DNA of 64,000 nucleotides from Lepturacanthus savala (taxonomy: Eukaryota; Chordata; Actinopteri; Scombriformes; Trichiuridae): positions 11,991,356 to 12,055,355 of the forward strand of contig CM060470.1 in the NCBI GenBank assembly GCA_030544235.1, read 5' to 3'. The position numbers and the translations under genes were made by a program. Below the pieces are notes generated by a model. It did not search any database, was not told where the DNA came from, and saw nothing but the letters and a program-made list of their open reading frames with translations. Shown here piece after piece: positions 11,466 to 21,936 of this stretch (positions are counted from its first letter, which is position 1; each line of letters begins with the position of its first letter).

Positions 11466-12225
11466 AAGTTGCAAGCTGCAGTTGCAAAGAACAAACATGA
11501 TCCAGGTACAAATTCTTGTCCTATCGGCAAATACAAGTGGCAGCATATTAATAAAGCTTTGGAAAAAACGTTATTTAAGCCCTAGGCTGTTTTTGGAAAA
11601 TTTCTCTAGGAAGAAAAAAAAAAAACTAATTAAAAACTATTAGACTCCAAATTCAATCAGTAATAGCTTCAAAGCTGTAAGGCCTAGTACAAGGCAGATT
11701 CTACATGGCCATTTAAAGAAATAGCTTTGACCCAGACTTCCTAATAGAGGAAGGTTAGGCACTGATTTTAAACACTTTTGACTGCATAAACGTGTGCTGA
11801 ATCCTGGGTGAATGGCTATAAAGCATTAGTTCTTTTGATATTCTTCTGTGATTTAGCAATCGTTTTGCTAATATTGTAATATTTTCAGCGCGATGAGAAA
11901 ATTTCAAGCGACACTAAACATGTGGGATAAAGGAAGAATTCAGAAGTCATGTTTCTTAGTTTTAGAATGTTGATATTTTAGGCCGCTGACGTTCAGTACA
12001 TTGGTGTAAATGGATTTTTTAAACAATTTTGACAGCTACTGTTTGGGTCACATAAAGATGGAAAGTCACATACTGAACCAAACCTCCCGCACTAAAATGA
12101 TTCTGGATGAATGCACCAACTGTTAAAAGCCCATTGGTGAGTGCGGGTTAGTGACCTTCGGTTGTAACACTACTTTTCGCAACGCATTGTGGGATATATT
12201 GACTTCTCTATAATATAGTATGTGT
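11466..12225. other. Noncoding, nothing recognised
   Basis: AT-rich sequence with an A-tract at about 11611-11624. No repeat family or exon recognised. Confidence 0.5.
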
Positions 12226-12500
12226 ACGTGTGTGTGTGTGTGTGGAGCCGAAGATGCTAAATTCTCCTCCTTACATGAAGGGCACCTCTGTGGGAAGAAG
12301 GATGTATATATTTGGCCCCGGAGGATGAAGGGGTGTATGTCAGCGATGACCTTCTGGGCAGGGTGAGAAATTGAGCGAGAGGCAATGACAACAAAAGGGA
12401 AAGGAAAAGGCACAAAATGAAGCAAGGATAGAGAAAAAAAGAGAGAAAAATACTTTTCTTGAGACTCACAGGACCCACTACTCACCACAAGTATTCCCTG
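12226..12500 (+). repeat. Duplicated block, copy 1
   Basis: Starts at a TG run, then reads GATGCTAAATTCTCC, CATGAAGGGCACCTCTGTGG, GAGGATGAAGG, GATGACCTTCTGGGCAGGGT and finishes with A/G-rich sequence and ACTCACCACAAG. The same order, orientation and spacing recur about 1,330 bp downstream (13556-13850) at roughly 80% identity by eye. This copy has lost several CpGs that copy 2 keeps, as expected from methylated-C decay. Minus-strand peptides shared by the copies change frame between them, so the likeness is at DNA level. Confidence 0.75.
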
Positions 12501-12949
12501 TATTAGAGAGTATAATAATTCGGATGATACATTCCGACAGATCTACAAAATTGACTAGCGAGTGATTTTGGACACAGGCTTTGATGTCATATATATATAT
12601 ATTTCTCAAACAGCAAAGGCAACATCTTCAAAATCACAGAAAACATTTGATGTACTCAAAACAGTTGTAATAGCAGTAAATGTATCTTTAAGGAACTGAA
12701 CCTATTTCCTTATTTGAACATGTGCAAATATGACAAAATCTGTTGATTGACAATTCTCATTAATAGAAAAATATTATATTTACAAAGCCATTTTAGGGTA
12801 CTTAGAACAATACAATTATAATTGATAACCAATTAAAATAGTACTGTAAATCTCTGAAATACAGATTTTAAATTTGTATTAAAACTTTTGACTCAAGACC
12901 AATTTACTTCTTTTCATTACTTTAACATTATTTTAAAGCATGTTTGAAT
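12501..12949. other. AT-rich noncoding
   Basis: Contains a short (TA)n run near 12588-12603 and otherwise AT-rich sequence with no feature. Confidence 0.5.
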
Positions 12950-13190
12950 CATTAGCTGTTAGAAGAGCTATAAACTTGACTTGAACCCACTTAATTTAAA
13001 TGTTTCAAGTAGGTAATCAACTAAATTGAATTGTTTCAATTGGAAACACCTAATTGAATTAAGTTCATTCAAATTAAAATAAGTTAGAGTAACTCCAACT
13101 TTTTAAATTTAATTTCAACGAACTCATTCATTTACCAATTGAAGCTATTACATTGAAACAACTCAATTAAGTTTGTTCACTTTTTGCAGA
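12950..13190. mobile_element. AT-rich palindromic MITE-like repeat
   Basis: Repeated, mutually inverted words such as CTAAATTGAATTGTTTCAAT, CCTAATTGAATTAAGTTCAT and TTGAAACAACTCAATTAAG give the region self-complementarity. It resembles a teleost family of 'acttaatttgagttg' palindromic elements. Boundaries are approximate and no target duplication was found. Confidence 0.45.
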
Positions 13191-13555
13191 GAAGATTATT
13201 ATGAGGCTAATAATGAAATGCACTTTACTCTTTTAACACATACCAACCTGAAATTTTAGGCTCCCCTGAATGCATTACACCTCGTGAACTGACTAATGAA
13301 CTCTGACCTTTTTTCATTCACAAGTGTCTCAGTTCGCGTTCACGGCTGTGATTTACAGCGCCTCCATAAATTTTCCAACCGCGTCGGGTTGCATAAATGT
13401 GGCAGCTGAGAGTGCGTGTCTGTGTGTACATTCACGAGTGTTTAACACAAACTGAGGGAGAAAAAAAATAAATAAATAAAATAAATCCCAGCCAGAGAAC
13501 AGGAGCACCCAGAGGCATGAATCATTCCAGCTGACAAGGAGACGAAAGTCTGAAA
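13191..13555. other. Spacer between duplicated blocks
   Basis: Mixed sequence that does not match the sequence preceding copy 1, so the duplication seems limited to about 270-300 bp. 13330-13400 is CpG-containing and low-repeat. Confidence 0.4.
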
Positions 13556-13850
13556 CGTGCGTGTGCGTGCGTGCCGAACAGGAGATGCTAAATTCTCCCA
13601 CTTACGTACATGAAGGGCACCTCTGTGGGAAGAGGGATGGGGGAGATTTGGCCCCCATAGGATGAAGGGATGTATATCAGTGACGACCTTCTGGGCAGAG
13701 TGAGGAAGTGAGCGAGCGAGCGGCGACGACAAAAAGGGGGAGAGAGGAAGTCGCCAAACCAAGCAGGGAGAGAGAGGAAAAAAAGAGAATTTTGATCGAG
13801 GCTCTTACTCTTGCTTAATACTCACCCCCAAGGCTGTGCTGCCGCGAAGG
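13556..13850 (+). repeat. Duplicated block, copy 2
   Basis: Mirrors copy 1 (12226-12500): a TG/CG run, then GATGCTAAATTCTCC, CATGAAGGGCACCTCTGTGG, TAGGATGAAGGG, GACGACCTTCTGGGCAGAGT, a purine-rich stretch, and ACTCACCCCCAAG. It retains the CpG-rich segment GAGCGAGCGAGCGGCGACGA where copy 1 has decayed. The ATGCTAAAT word in both copies resembles a POU-type site. Function unknown; it could be a duplicated enhancer or two insertions of an unrecognised dispersed repeat. Confidence 0.75.
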
Positions 13851-14443
13851 TGTCCTGTTGTATTAACTGCATCGTGGTATCAAAGAGAATAGCTGATGAT
13901 GATGATTGTGTTTGCGAGAGAGAGAGAGAGTGTGAGAGAGTAAAGAGAGTGCGTTCCATGCCGCAAATGTGCATCAGGTTCAAATAAAATTCCCTGGTGA
14001 GCAAATGAATGTCGCCTTATCGTTATATGAATTCGTACGCCAGCGCATGTGCTCCAGGGCGTCCTTACACATGTCAACATGAGCGCTTTTTTTAACGTTA
14101 ACACACACACACACCCGTACGCATGCAACCCTTGACACTGCTGGAAGAAATATCGCCAGGGCCTGCAGACAGGAAAGGCATGGAATTCCTGATTCTGTCA
14201 CTGATACAACACACTGTGACCTTGAGCGCAGAGAGCAACACTTGCTCCGACGGCTTAGATATTTGGATCTGATTTGAGTCTGTGTGTGCATACGTGTGCG
14301 TGTGTGTTTCACAATACACGAGGCTCCTTCAATCTCAGCAATCCATCAAATCAGAGGCTTTGAAAGTATTCGCGCTGGGTTCGGAGGGCAAGGTTTTTTA
14401 TTTACACCTGAAAGTGCTCCGTTTTTTCAAGGTCCAGGGTGTG

Positions 14444-14447
<4 letters not shown>
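13851..14447. other. Noncoding with GA and CA microsatellites
   Basis: Short runs only: (GA)n near 13914-13931, (CA)n at 14101-14115, TG-rich near 14280-14308. Long minus-strand frames arise from these repeats. Confidence 0.6.
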
Positions 14448-14477
<30 letters not shown>

Positions 14478-14491
14478 GGGTGGGGGGGGGG
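14448..14491 (+). repeat. Poly-A (27 nt) and poly-G tract
   Basis: Twenty-seven A residues followed by GGAGGGTGGGGGGGGGG. I see no clear retrotransposed body ending at it on the plus strand. Confidence 0.9.
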
Positions 14492-14521
14492 AAGATTTTT
14501 CATTGATCAATTCCTCACTCC

Positions 14522-14775
14522 ATAATAATAATAATAATAATAATGATGAATACTAATAGTCCCCGTTCTATTTAGCGCACTTCTTGTGCAGGCTGCAGAG
14601 GTAAGAGGCTCAGCAAAGCAGCCCAGACACCATTACTCTGAGCTACTTCCTCCAGCTCGTCCTGGGGGATTCCAGGGTTTTCCAGGGCCAGATGGTTATA
14701 CTGTATAATCCCTCTGGCGCGTTCGGGGTCTGCCCCAGGGTCTCCTCCCAGTTGGACGTGCCTGGAATATCTGTA
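14522..14775 (-). mobile_element. LINE 3' end with (ATT)n tail
   Basis: On the minus strand, 14775-14580 reads as the C-terminal end of a fish LINE ORF2: the DNA 'GGCACGTCCAACTGGGAGGA' is a hallmark string, and successive frames give RHVQLGGDPGADPERARG and NPGIPQDELEEVAQSNGVWA, with a frameshift between parts of the usual sequence. It ends at a stop near 14573, followed by a short 3' segment and an (ATT)n tail seen as AAT repeats at 14522-14545. Tail and orientation agree with reverse-transcribed insertion of a 5'-truncated copy. Confidence 0.75.
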
Positions 14776-15166
14776 AAATATGAGCACAATAGGGAAAAAA
14801 AGGAAAGACTCCAACAAAGGCTAAGTATGTTTTTCAATAGAAAAGTTTGAAAGATGAAAATAAAAAGAATGGCCTTTTTTATTGCATTCGAATACAAGTA
14901 AAGTGCATGAAATGTCAATAAATTGTATGAACTTTTGTATGAGTATTGTATGAGTTTTTGAGAATTGTATGAGTTTTTATTTTTTATATTTTGTATACAC
15001 CAAACTGAAGAAAAATGATCAGCAAATTAAATGAAAATTTAAATTATTGTTGCAGGCCCTTTTTTTTCCAGACTACATACCATTTCTAAGCAGTAATTTG
15101 TAATATGTTCACACAGAAATTACACCATTAGTACACATGATAAGAATACATATTTGCTATACATAT
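14776..15166. other. AT-rich noncoding
   Basis: Contains three copies of a short word (TGTATGAGT/TGTATGAAC) around 14926-14978. No gene. Confidence 0.5.
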
Positions 15167-15648
15167 GGTGGAAGAAATACTTTTACTTACAAGTAAAAGT
15201 CCTGCATTCATAATCCGACTTAAAGTATAGAAGTATTACCAGCTAAATATACTTAATTAAGTACTAAAGTACACATGTTTGTTTTGCAGAAATATTGGGT
15301 TGTGGCTGATTTATTCATTCATTCAAATTCATTTAACGATTAATGTAAAAGCAGCATTTTAAATAGTGTAGCTGGTGGAGGTGAAGCTAGTTCCAACTGC
15401 TCTTTAAGGATCACAACATGTATACAATATGAAGGGTCTTGAGATGTTTGGGTAGAAAATAAGAAAAAAAAATCTTTGTAATTGTAATTCTATGATAAAA
15501 AATTTAGATTCATTTTTAAATGAACTAAGTTGGATGAAAAGTTTTAAAGTTTTTAATCTTAAAGTAAAAGTAGAGTAGAAGGATAAAGTAGGATTAGATG
15601 GAAAAAGTTACCAGTACTTAAGTACAGTAGTTGACTACATTTACTTAT
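15167..15648 (+). mobile_element. Teleost 'ACTTTTACTTAAGTA' repeat, full-length copy
   Basis: Begins GGTGGAAGAAATACTTTTAC, continues AAGTAAAAGTCCTGCATTCA, has a middle GTAAAAGCAGCATTTTAAAT and TGTAGCTGGTGGAGGTGAAG, and ends AGTACTTAAGTACAGTAGTT. The order matches a non-autonomous element I know to be widespread in teleosts, which starts and ends with overlapping 'tacttaagta' palindromes. Divergence is high, so the copy is old. A second copy in opposite orientation lies 1.5-3 kb downstream. Confidence 0.75.
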
Positions 15649-16898
15649 TAAAGCTTTATTGTCCCACAATGTATTATACAGAAAAAAGCTGATGTTTTTT
15701 TTTTTTTTTTAAATTATTTCTGCTCTTTCCCAACATAAACACAAATTCCCTGCCCTTATTAGACATGTTTGAAGTAAGTGTACGTGTAGACATGAAGATA
15801 GTTCAAATCACACAACATTACAGTGAGTTGCGGCATCTGCAAAGAAAATGGCCTTTTAATCCCTACTGCAGACAGACATGCCGACTCACGCTTATGCACG
15901 CGTTCGAGCGTGGGCGCGTACGTGCGCGTGCTCTCGCGCGTGCGCGCACGAGATCATATCTGTGTTTCTGCACGTAGAGCAATACGCCGGCCGCCGCTTC
16001 TGCTGTCATAAGCGATTTGAATTCCGCAAACCGCTAAACCGAATCTAAACGGAGGCTTGCCAAAAGTGGGGTGAAGGCCCAATTTATTTTATTGTAAATG
16101 ATAACTTGTCCGGCGATTACCGTTTGTGATAAATGTGTTGCTGTTCAGCGGAAAAGGGCCTCCTGAGCTCAGGTTGCATTTAATAATTTCATTTTGTCTG
16201 TCAGCAGTGCGCCATCTCTTTTTTTTTCTTTTTTTTTTTTTCCCTGACACACACAAGAACGGGCGTCGTAAATATTCCATATTGACAGCGGCAAACTAAA
16301 CGGCCTCTTTTCAGCACAGGTGCCTACGCGCATTAAAGTAAAAACCTATCTGATGAGGTTATAATCACAGAAGCAAAGAGGACGATGAGATGATTATTTC
16401 CTTTTTTTTTTTTTTTATCCCAGGCTTTTATCGTGCCCATTGAAGGCCAGTGAATAGATTATTCTTCACAAGATCGAATTGTCGAAAATCCATGCCAGAA
16501 AAAAAAACAAATAAGCGCCACTTTTGCAAAAGCGGGAACGGGTCAGGAGGTACATCTGTTTAACATTTTCACCCTCTCTGATATCAGTCATTGTCAGGGG
16601 ATTCAAACAATGATACCACTGTCAATGTGAGAGAGACGGGGAGGATGACAGACAGACAGGCCGTCTGGCAGAGGCAGGGCGAGGGGGGGGGGGGGAAGAC
16701 GGATTGAGAGAGACAGACGGAGAAAGCTTTAAATTGGTAACAAGCAGTCTCAGTCTTGACACTGAACATCCCTCATGGATGTTTATCGGCTGCTGTTTAC
16801 ACAGAGAATTAGGTTGCACAGAGACACGGACACATTTCTTATCTATCCCAAGGTGAGTCATTGGGATTCTGGTAAGGTTCAGAGCAGCATGTTTTACC
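15649..16898. other. Low-repeat block, candidate regulatory sequence
   Basis: Includes an alternating CG/TG tract (15898-15953), a low-repeat CpG-containing stretch 16000-16480 with words such as GATTACCGTTTGTGATAA, CATTTAATAATTTCATTTTG and GCGCATTAAAGTAAAA, T-tracts, and a run of 13 G (16683-16695). The 16000-16480 part looks like a candidate conserved noncoding element. A donor-like CCCAAG|GTGAGT sits at 16847-16858 without a convincing exon before it. Confidence 0.3.
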
Positions 16899-17017
16899 AA
16901 AAAAAAAAAAAAAAAAAAAAATCCAAGCACAGACAAGTTACTCACCATCGTCGGAAAGGAAGTTACGGGACATAAATATTTCCCAACCTTGCAGGTTGTT
17001 TTTTTTTTTTTTTTTTT
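16899..17017. repeat. Opposed poly-A and poly-T tracts
   Basis: A run of 23 A (16899-16921) and a run of 19 T (16999-17017) flank 77 bp of unique sequence. They are complementary and could pair, but coincidence is likely in a genome this rich in homopolymers. Confidence 0.8.
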
Positions 17018-17187
17018 GGACTCAGCCAGATACGAGGAGAAGTATGTTCAGCTACTGTAAAATTAGGCTTTAGAAATTCTCTCGTAGATCCTTGAAAGCC
17101 TTTTTTTTCGATTTATTATTTTAATAGGTTATTTCAAATGACGGATTTCATTTTCCTTTTCTCCGCTATCAATGCTATTTATTCCGC

Positions 17188-17373
17188 TAGTGGGTGGAAA
17201 ACAGTTGGAAGAACATTTACTTAAGTACTGTACCTTTAAGGTACGTGTACTTTCCTTGAGTATTTTCATTTGATGCTACTTTATACTTTCACTCTAACTT
17301 TCAGAGGGTAATTGTGTGCTCCATTTATTTTACAGCTTTAATTACTACTGTTACAGCTTTAATTACTACTGTT
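17188..17373 (-). mobile_element. 'TACTTAAGTA' repeat, right part of a split copy
   Basis: Reverse-orientation counterpart of the end of the element at 15167-15648: ACATTTACTTAAGTACTGTA, TACTTTCCTTGAGTATTTTC, TGCTACTTTATACTTTCACT. It breaks off at a perfect 21-bp tandem duplication (17332-17352 repeated at 17353-17373), after which other sequence begins. The other part of the same element is at 18470-18683. Confidence 0.7.
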
Positions 17374-17637
17374 CACTCAACACGTTCTCAGGTCCCATTT
17401 CTCTGTACATATTCCTGTTTTATTTATTTTGCCTTATTTCCTTAGTGCCTTTTTTATTGCTTATTTATAATTGTGCAGCTCTCTTGTAATGTATTTTGTA
17501 ATATAATTGTCTGTAAATTTCTGTAAAATGGCAACTCTTACACCTACGTATTTAGTATTTTTTGTATATATTTAGCTTATTGTATGTAACACATTGTATT
17601 TAACCTGTACAAATGGCAATAAACTCTATTCTATTCA
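17374..17637 (+). mobile_element. Probable LINE/SINE 3' untranslated tail
   Basis: AT-rich sequence ending ACAAATGGCAATAAACTCTA then TTCTATTC, the form of 3' tails of many fish non-LTR elements. It lies inside the split element (17188-18683), so it arrived later. No coding part is present. Confidence 0.4.
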
Positions 17638-18180
17638 CTCCATGTCTATAATGCATTATAAACATACATATAATGTTCTTCTGGTGCTGAATAATTAGTT
17701 ATAGGCACACTATGAAGCACTTTATAAGGATTTATGAGTCCAAGTATCATAATGTTTCATCATTTCTGGTCACTGGCTGACTTTTATTTTTCTTCATCTC
17801 TTAAAGACTCTAAGATGAAACATTTTCATAAAGGTAAAATACAGCTACAGATGAATAAAAATTGATTTATTCTGTTAATTTAGTCTTTAGTGTTTAGAAT
17901 TTCATTAATTTACTTAAAGCATCCAATCACCACTTTGTGATGATTGGATGCTTTATGGTGGTAATGACACCATAATGCATTATAACATTGATTATAATGT
18001 ATTTCTACTATGATAATTATAATACATTATGATCATGCTTTATAATGTGTTTTGATTATTTTAATAAAGCATTATGAGTGTTTATAACTATAGTTATACA
18101 GTGCTATAAGTATGTTTATTATGTATTATAGTCATGTGGTTCATAGTGATACCTGAAAATATAATTGACTCTTCATCAAT
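17638..18180. mobile_element. AT-rich 'cattataatg' teleost repeat
   Basis: Dense, partly inverted words: ATGCATTATAAACATAC, GCACTTTATAAGGATTTATG, ATACATTATGATCATGC, AAAGCATTATGAGTGTTTAT, CATGTGGTTCATAGTGATAC. This matches my memory of a teleost repeat with these hallmarks, but family and exact ends are uncertain. It also lies within the split element. Confidence 0.5.
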
Positions 18181-18469
18181 TAGTTCCAAAACGTCTCGTC
18201 ATGATTGGGTTGTTAGCATTTCCACAAAAACACACAAATTTCCCCTCTAAATCTTCCCTTATATGGTTTCAAATAATACACTTTTAAGGCACAACCAGCT
18301 AAAATCCCCCAAAAAAACAAAGACTAAAGAAACATTTTGAAAAATGAATCCAAATTTATGTAGCAGATCTGCTTTTTCTTATTCGCTACACTATCTATCA
18401 TCTCAAGACCCCCTTAGATTTATCTTCTGACTCTTAAAAAACACTTTAAACAATACAATAGAGTACAAT

Positions 18470-18683
18470 AATTAAAATGCTGCTCATGCTTTAGATCTTA
18501 AATGTATGTAATATATCATTCACATCCCAGTTTTCTGCAAACAAATATTTTTACTGTATTACTTTTAGCTGGTAATACTTTGACTTCAGTAGGATTATGC
18601 CTGAAGGACTTGTCATGGCATATTCTTACATTCTGGTATTGATACGTAAGTAAAGGATCAGCGAACTCCTTCACCGCTGTGGA
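18470..18683 (-). mobile_element. 'TACTTAAGTA' repeat, left part of a split copy
   Basis: Reverse-orientation match to the start of the family: TAAAATGCTGCTCATGC, TTAGCTGGTAATACTTTGAC, GACTTCAGTAGGATTATGCC and GAACTCCTTCACCGCTG, the complement of the GGTGGAAG start. With 17188-17373 it forms one old insertion interrupted by about 1.1 kb. A CArg-like CCTTATATGG at 18257-18266 lies in the interrupting DNA. Confidence 0.7.
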
Positions 18684-19564
18684 AAATTATGTGTCATAAG
18701 CAGGATTAAGCAACATTTGAATCTGACCAAAGCTGCTGAGCTGTTTGACTGTTAAACCCTTAATAAATAACGCTAAAGATGTGTTTTAACTTTAATTGAT
18801 GCTTATTAAGTCATAAATATTTAACGTCGTGATGAAATACAAATAAATTCCGAGCCAAGTTTTCAGGAGTTTTAAAAGGTACTTGTGCGGCGTGTTCAGT
18901 AGTGGACTGTTCACTGGATCCGGACCAAGAAAAACATGATACATCACTGCGTTGCCTTCATAACTCAGCCAAATCTTAACACAGAGACACGGAACACATA
19001 TTGATATCATTCCTGTGATTTACGCTTCCCGAGGATATCATTATCTCCGATGTCCATCGCCAATAAACTGCCATAAATCCACAGAGAGGTCAGAGAAAAG
19101 AAGAGGCTACAGAAGTTGCTCGAGAGCCTGAAAATCAGCACAGCCTCGTTTTGAAATCAATTCAGTCTGAACGGGGTGTTAGGACATCGAGAAAACTCCT
19201 TAAATTAAAGCAACCTAACTAAAATAAGGCTAAACATCCACAAAACAAATATTTTAACTATTTAAAGTTAGCACCTTAGATATATCAATTATATAATATA
19301 TAGATTTATACACTATATATACAATCTATTTCTGGATCCAAGCCCACAGTTCAACAAACATGGATACTTGTGTCATTCAGCTTTGCTTAAACCGATTTCC
19401 AATGAATCGTGAGATGATTTTATGAAGCCCTTAAAAAATGTGATATGAACTCATTTTTAAATTTATCAGCCCAAATGTCTTTTATCATGAATAATATACT
19501 GTAGCTGATCTGCATTCACCTGGTGGCGGAGTCATTAGTAAAGGTCGGAGGAAAAATGTGGTGT

Positions 19565-19568
<4 letters not shown>
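18684..19568. other. Low-repeat sequence, candidate regulatory
   Basis: 18700-19150 is unique-looking, with homeodomain-like words (CTTTAATTGATGCTTATTAAG) and CpGs, then AT-rich sequence with ATATA runs near 19280-19330. No exon found. Confidence 0.3.

Positions 19569-19599
<31 letters not shown>
19569..19599 (+). repeat. Poly-A tract, 31 nt
   Basis: Uninterrupted A run. No retroposed gene body was recognised upstream of it. Confidence 0.95.
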
Positions 19600-19601
<2 letters not shown>

Positions 19602-20739
19602 GGCAGCAAGCTATGAACTCATAAAAAAGGGTCACAGTGTCTCAAAGTTCATATTGGGCTGCAGACAACATAAACACAACATGTCGGACGTCCAAGTAAT
19701 ACGACCACGCAGCCCTCCTCCTGTCTGCAGGATGCACACTGTTGTGTCTCGGGGGAATAAACTTGTGGCTTATTGGTCTTGTTGCAGAATTACATTTGAA
19801 ATTGCTTCTTTGTTCTGTGTTTTTTTTTCTTTTTTTCTTTCTTTTTTTGGGGGGGTCTGTGAAATTGAGGGTTTAGAGACATTAAGTTGACGAAGAGTTA
19901 TTTCTTTCTGTTGTTTTTTTTTTTTCCCCTCCCTCCTGCCCTTTTTTCTACAGAACTTTTATCCACAGTTTCACTTCAGATCTCAGCAGGGGCTGCCGTG
20001 AAAGCAATCTTTTCTTTCCCGGTGTCTCGAAAGGCAATTCAGACACCACAGTGCCACTTGACATATATCCATTGTGCATGTGTTTGTAAAAGTGCACACG
20101 TGAACATTCCGTCTTCCCTTTTAAAAGCGTTTAGCGTTTCTACTAAGGGCAGCAAAAGAAGCTAAACGCTTTAGCTTCTGTTGAGGACAGCCATATATAT
20201 CACGTTCCAGTTTCTCAACGACCATTATGATATGTGATCATTAAGGATCCATAGAGCCCAAATTCTTGTCATAATTGAACTTCTAAATTGCACCTTGTCC
20301 ACTGATGGATCATTAATGTAACAGCATACCGAGCAGTGAAGCACTCTTCAGGCCATTAATTTTTTGAATTGTAGTCGCTCAGCTCCAGCTTCAGGGGGGG
20401 GAACCTGGACACAAGTTTTAAAAAGAATAAAGTTGATAAGAATAAAGCCATAAAGCCGGCTTTTACGTCTCTGCCTGCACACGACTGTCACCTTTATTGG
20501 TCCTGTAGCAAGATCATCCAGCTACAAAGCTGACTCACTGTTAACCAGGACTGATCAGTCCGATCAGTGTCCTGCGCTTCGTGTCAACAACGCATGTTTC
20601 CTGCACACAGGGCAGAACTGATGCTCTTTTTCAACGTATTTTATATGTGAGAGCCAGGATGACACAAGCCTTTGGGCTCATCCGGGATGAAACTGAAATC
20701 TGAGGCTCAGAGGGAGAAACAGGTCGCAAAATTCAATTC
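19600..20739. other. Noncoding, nothing recognised
   Basis: T-rich tracts near 19820-19850 and 19912-19925 and a perfect 14-bp palindrome GGACTGATCAGTCC at 20548-20561. Frames across 19558-20165 owe their length to homopolymers. Confidence 0.5.
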
Positions 20740-20855
20740 TCTAGGACTTACCCTGAGCTAATGGGCCAGAAACCTCAGTGTGGTCTTCGAATCAGAACTG
20801 AACTTTGAGGATCATGTGGGGTTTGTCATCAAATCGTCTTTTTTATCAAAACTAT
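20740..20855 (+). mobile_element. Short LINE ORF2 fragment
   Basis: Plus-strand translation gives ARNLSVVFESELNFEDHV followed by IKSSF, the segment after the reverse-transcriptase core in fish L2/CR1-type LINE ORF2 proteins. Similarity is lost on both sides, so this is a short remnant. Confidence 0.6.
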
Positions 20856-21936
20856 CGCCGGAACACAACTATTTCTCCCTCATACTGTATATAAATCTTA
20901 ATTTGAACACTTTTTTAAAACTTTCTTATGCATTATTCTTAAATTCTTTTACTGTTTTTTTCCGTCTCTATTATCAGCTTGTCAGTCATCCGTGAAACAC
21001 TTTGTATTGCGCTGCAACACTATATTGCAACTGTAACTTTCCACTTTCCAGTAGATGAATGGGAAAATATCCTTCTAGTGTCTTTGCACATTATTCCGCA
21101 CAGCGAAGCTTCAACATTCAAGTGAAACACATTTACAGTGACACCGATATGTCCCCCCTCTCCCACATTGTCCCTACACAAGTCGACAAACAGGTTAAAT
21201 AAAGGAGAAACTGATCGCTGCTGTGTTTCTGCAACGAGGTGCGTTCAGTTGTATTCGTAAATTGGAAGTCTGAAGTCAGAGAAGCACTGAAATCTAGCCT
21301 CTATACAAGTACAAACGTTGGGGTTTTCCTTTCAGTCCATTAATATACTTTCTCTTTTATTCTGTATTCAATGATATCCCAGTTTTTAAGCTGGGAAGCG
21401 CTCAGTTCTGATATGTTCTTATGTTGTTCAGAACTCCAGAGTTCTGACGTCAAATAACGCATCATCTGGACCCATGTGTGGTCCTATGAGGAGCAGGTTC
21501 TTTTGCCTGTGCCAGATTCAAATGAAAGAAACACATAAAATAAACCCCAAAGTAGCTATTAAATGAGCTTAAGATGTGCTACTAGGTGGATTTCTGCATC
21601 CTTAGACAGAGCCAGGTTAGCTATTTTCCCCTGCTTCCAGTCTTTACAGTAAATAAGCCAACTTCTGGCTGTAGCGTTACATCAAGTATACATATATAAG
21701 AAGCATGCATTCTTGATAACGCCTGACTTAATTTGCACATGGATGTCAAGCACACGGACATTTCAGGACAACACCTGCTGCATGTTTGCTTACATACTGC
21801 GCACGACATGCATGAGCTTGCGCATCTGGACATGTATTTCTGTGCTTATGTTTCCATGTTATGGCTTCATTACACTTAAAGATCCCATGTGGTGTTTCAT
21901 CATCTATGCATATCCACGAGGCCTATTTTTCCTCAG
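20856..21936. other. Noncoding, nothing recognised
   Basis: Contains the palindrome TCAGAACTC-CA-GAGTTCTGA at 21428-21447. Otherwise ordinary AT-rich sequence with no splice-bounded frame before 21937. Confidence 0.5.

Noticed and set aside
12123..13762. Shared minus-strand peptides (KVxxDIHPFIL; HPSSHRGALHVR) as paralogous exons
   Set aside because: The shared peptides fall in different relative frames in the two copies because of indels, so selection on protein is unlikely; kept as a DNA-level duplication.
21428..21447. Palindrome TCAGAACTC-CA-GAGTTCTGA as a steroid-receptor element
   Set aside because: The half-site spacing (AGAACT, four bases, AGTTCT) does not fit the 3-base spacing of GRE/ARE sites.
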